Positions 63,514 through 64,000 of a DNA stretch of 64,000 nt are shown here, one piece after another. The notes below the pieces were generated by a model that did no database searches, was not told the DNA's origin, and saw nothing but the letters and a program-made list of their open reading frames with translations. How positions within the stretch are numbered: the first letter of the stretch is position 1; each line of letters opens with the position of its first letter. This stretch comes from Haloplanus sp. (GTDB taxonomy: Archaea; Halobacteriota; Halobacteria; Halobacteriales; Haloferacaceae): the NCBI RefSeq assembly GCF_028275055.1, contig NZ_JAQCNJ010000039.1, positions 26,114 through 90,113 on the forward strand, given 5' to 3'. The translations under genes and the position numbers were made by a program.

Positions 63514-63900
63514 GCCGACGTCCGCACGGTCCATCGTCCGTCCGGAACTGTCGACACTGCCTATTTTGGCCTGACAGCGACACGCGGTCATAATCAGATC
63601 GCCGACACCGACGCGGAACCGATCGTGGAGTTCGTTGACGGCGCTGAGCGCGATGTCGGGACGATCCGATTCACACACGGTAACGTCCCCGACGCGTACC
63701 GGAAACTCCGCGGCACTCTTCTGTAGGTGTACGACCAAGGGACGGAGAATCCCATCGACAACGTTGCCGGGTCGGGAGCGTACGCCCTGTTCTCGACGAA
63801 ACCGGAGGTGCGAACCCGATCACCGGGTGCGAGGCCGAGTCGCCGCCGTACCCCTGCCGAACGAAATCCTTTAGCGGACGCGAGGCGGACTCGTATCTGT
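63514..63900 (+). other. Stretch with a possible decayed gene interrupted by TAG
   Basis: The plus strand carries a protein-like frame, AYFGLTATRGHNQIADTDAE to GTIRFTHGNVPDAYRK, up to TAG at 63724. The same frame continues with VYDQGTENPIDNVAGSGAYA to about 63810. There is no good start, so it looks like a broken gene of unknown family. The tRNA promoter lies at the right end. Confidence 0.3.
63864..63874 (+). promoter_or_regulatory. TATA-like promoter element of tRNA-Pro
   Basis: AAATCCTTTAG lies about 30 bases before the first base of the tRNA, matching the spacing of haloarchaeal tRNA promoters. Confidence 0.45.
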
Positions 63901-63973
63901 GGGACCGTGGGTTAGCTTGGTATACTTCGGGCCTTGGGTGCCCGTGACCCCGGTTCGAATCCGGGCGGTCCCA
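63901..63973 (+). tRNA. tRNA-Pro (anticodon UGG)
   Basis: The acceptor stem GGGACCG (63901-63907) pairs with CGGTCCC (63966-63972), with discriminator A at 63973. The anticodon stem CGGGC/GCCCG encloses the loop CTTGGGT with anticodon TGG at 63935-63937. The T-arm CCCGG-TTCGAAT-CCGGG (63949-63965) is perfect. CCA is not encoded and no intron is present. The D-stem contains G-U pairs. A TATA-like TTATAAAGG (63979-63987) just downstream may belong to a gene beyond the window. Confidence 0.95.
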
Positions 63974-64000
63974 TCCAGTTATAAAGGATTCAGCCCCTGA

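Overview
The window is chromosomal DNA of a haloarchaeon (class Halobacteria). GC content is very high, proteins are strongly acidic, secreted proteins carry Tat-type twin-arginine or lipobox signals, and promoters are short TATA elements about 25-30 bases before leaderless starts. Typical haloarchaeal genes are present: cdrL/cdrS/ftsZ2, ubaA, ncsA, HalOD1 domains and a PGF-CTERM surface protein. Genus cannot be fixed from sequence alone. No CRISPR array, insertion sequence or prophage was seen. The only RNA gene is a tRNA-Pro(UGG) at the right edge.

Layout. 1-5.7 kb: the end of an actin/Hsp70-fold protein, then a pilus-type membrane platform (PilC) with five overlapping pilin-like proteins. 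5.7-16 kb: ABC exporter, universal stress protein, dienelactone hydrolase, ferredoxin, a tartrate/isopropylmalate dehydrogenase relative, an apparent deletion scar with two truncated genes (12.3-13.2 kb), MOSC and RnfC-like proteins. 16-25 kb: photolyase, a decayed halocyanin, a FrnE-type thioredoxin-fold protein, an HtrA protease, a large surface protein, signalling-type proteins and a MinD-like ATPase.

25.3-36.2 kb: a long minus-strand cobalamin operon with nearly every junction overlapping: HAD phosphatase, cbiB, cobS, cobY, cobT-like, cobD, cbiZ, cobA, a membrane protein with an endonuclease-like N-terminus, and cbiP. It carries late cobalamin steps (corrinoid adenosylation, side-chain amidation, aminopropanol attachment, nucleotide loop assembly, salvage) and none of the corrin-ring genes. 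A paralogue of the membrane protein faces cbiP from the other side.

36.6-38.7 kb: the cell division locus cdrL-cdrS-ftsZ2, with repeated GTAAGAC/GTCTTAC elements in front of cdrS. 38.7-46.3 kb: ncsA, a methyltransferase, a secreted nuclease/phosphatase, endonuclease IV, a peroxiredoxin, a lipoate ligase relative and a coiled-coil protein. 46.4-53.1 kb: the phosphate uptake operon pstS-pstC-pstA-pstB-phoU-phoU-like. As given, pstS has a frameshift at a G5 run and pstC has an in-frame TAG, so uptake would be impaired unless these are sequence errors.

53.2-64 kb: rio2, ribosomal protein L15e, an aldehyde ferredoxin oxidoreductase, a 1325-residue beta-helix surface protein, a small membrane protein, the SAMP-activating enzyme ubaA and tRNA-Pro. 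UbaA and NcsA act in the same tRNA thiolation pathway although about 23 kb apart here.
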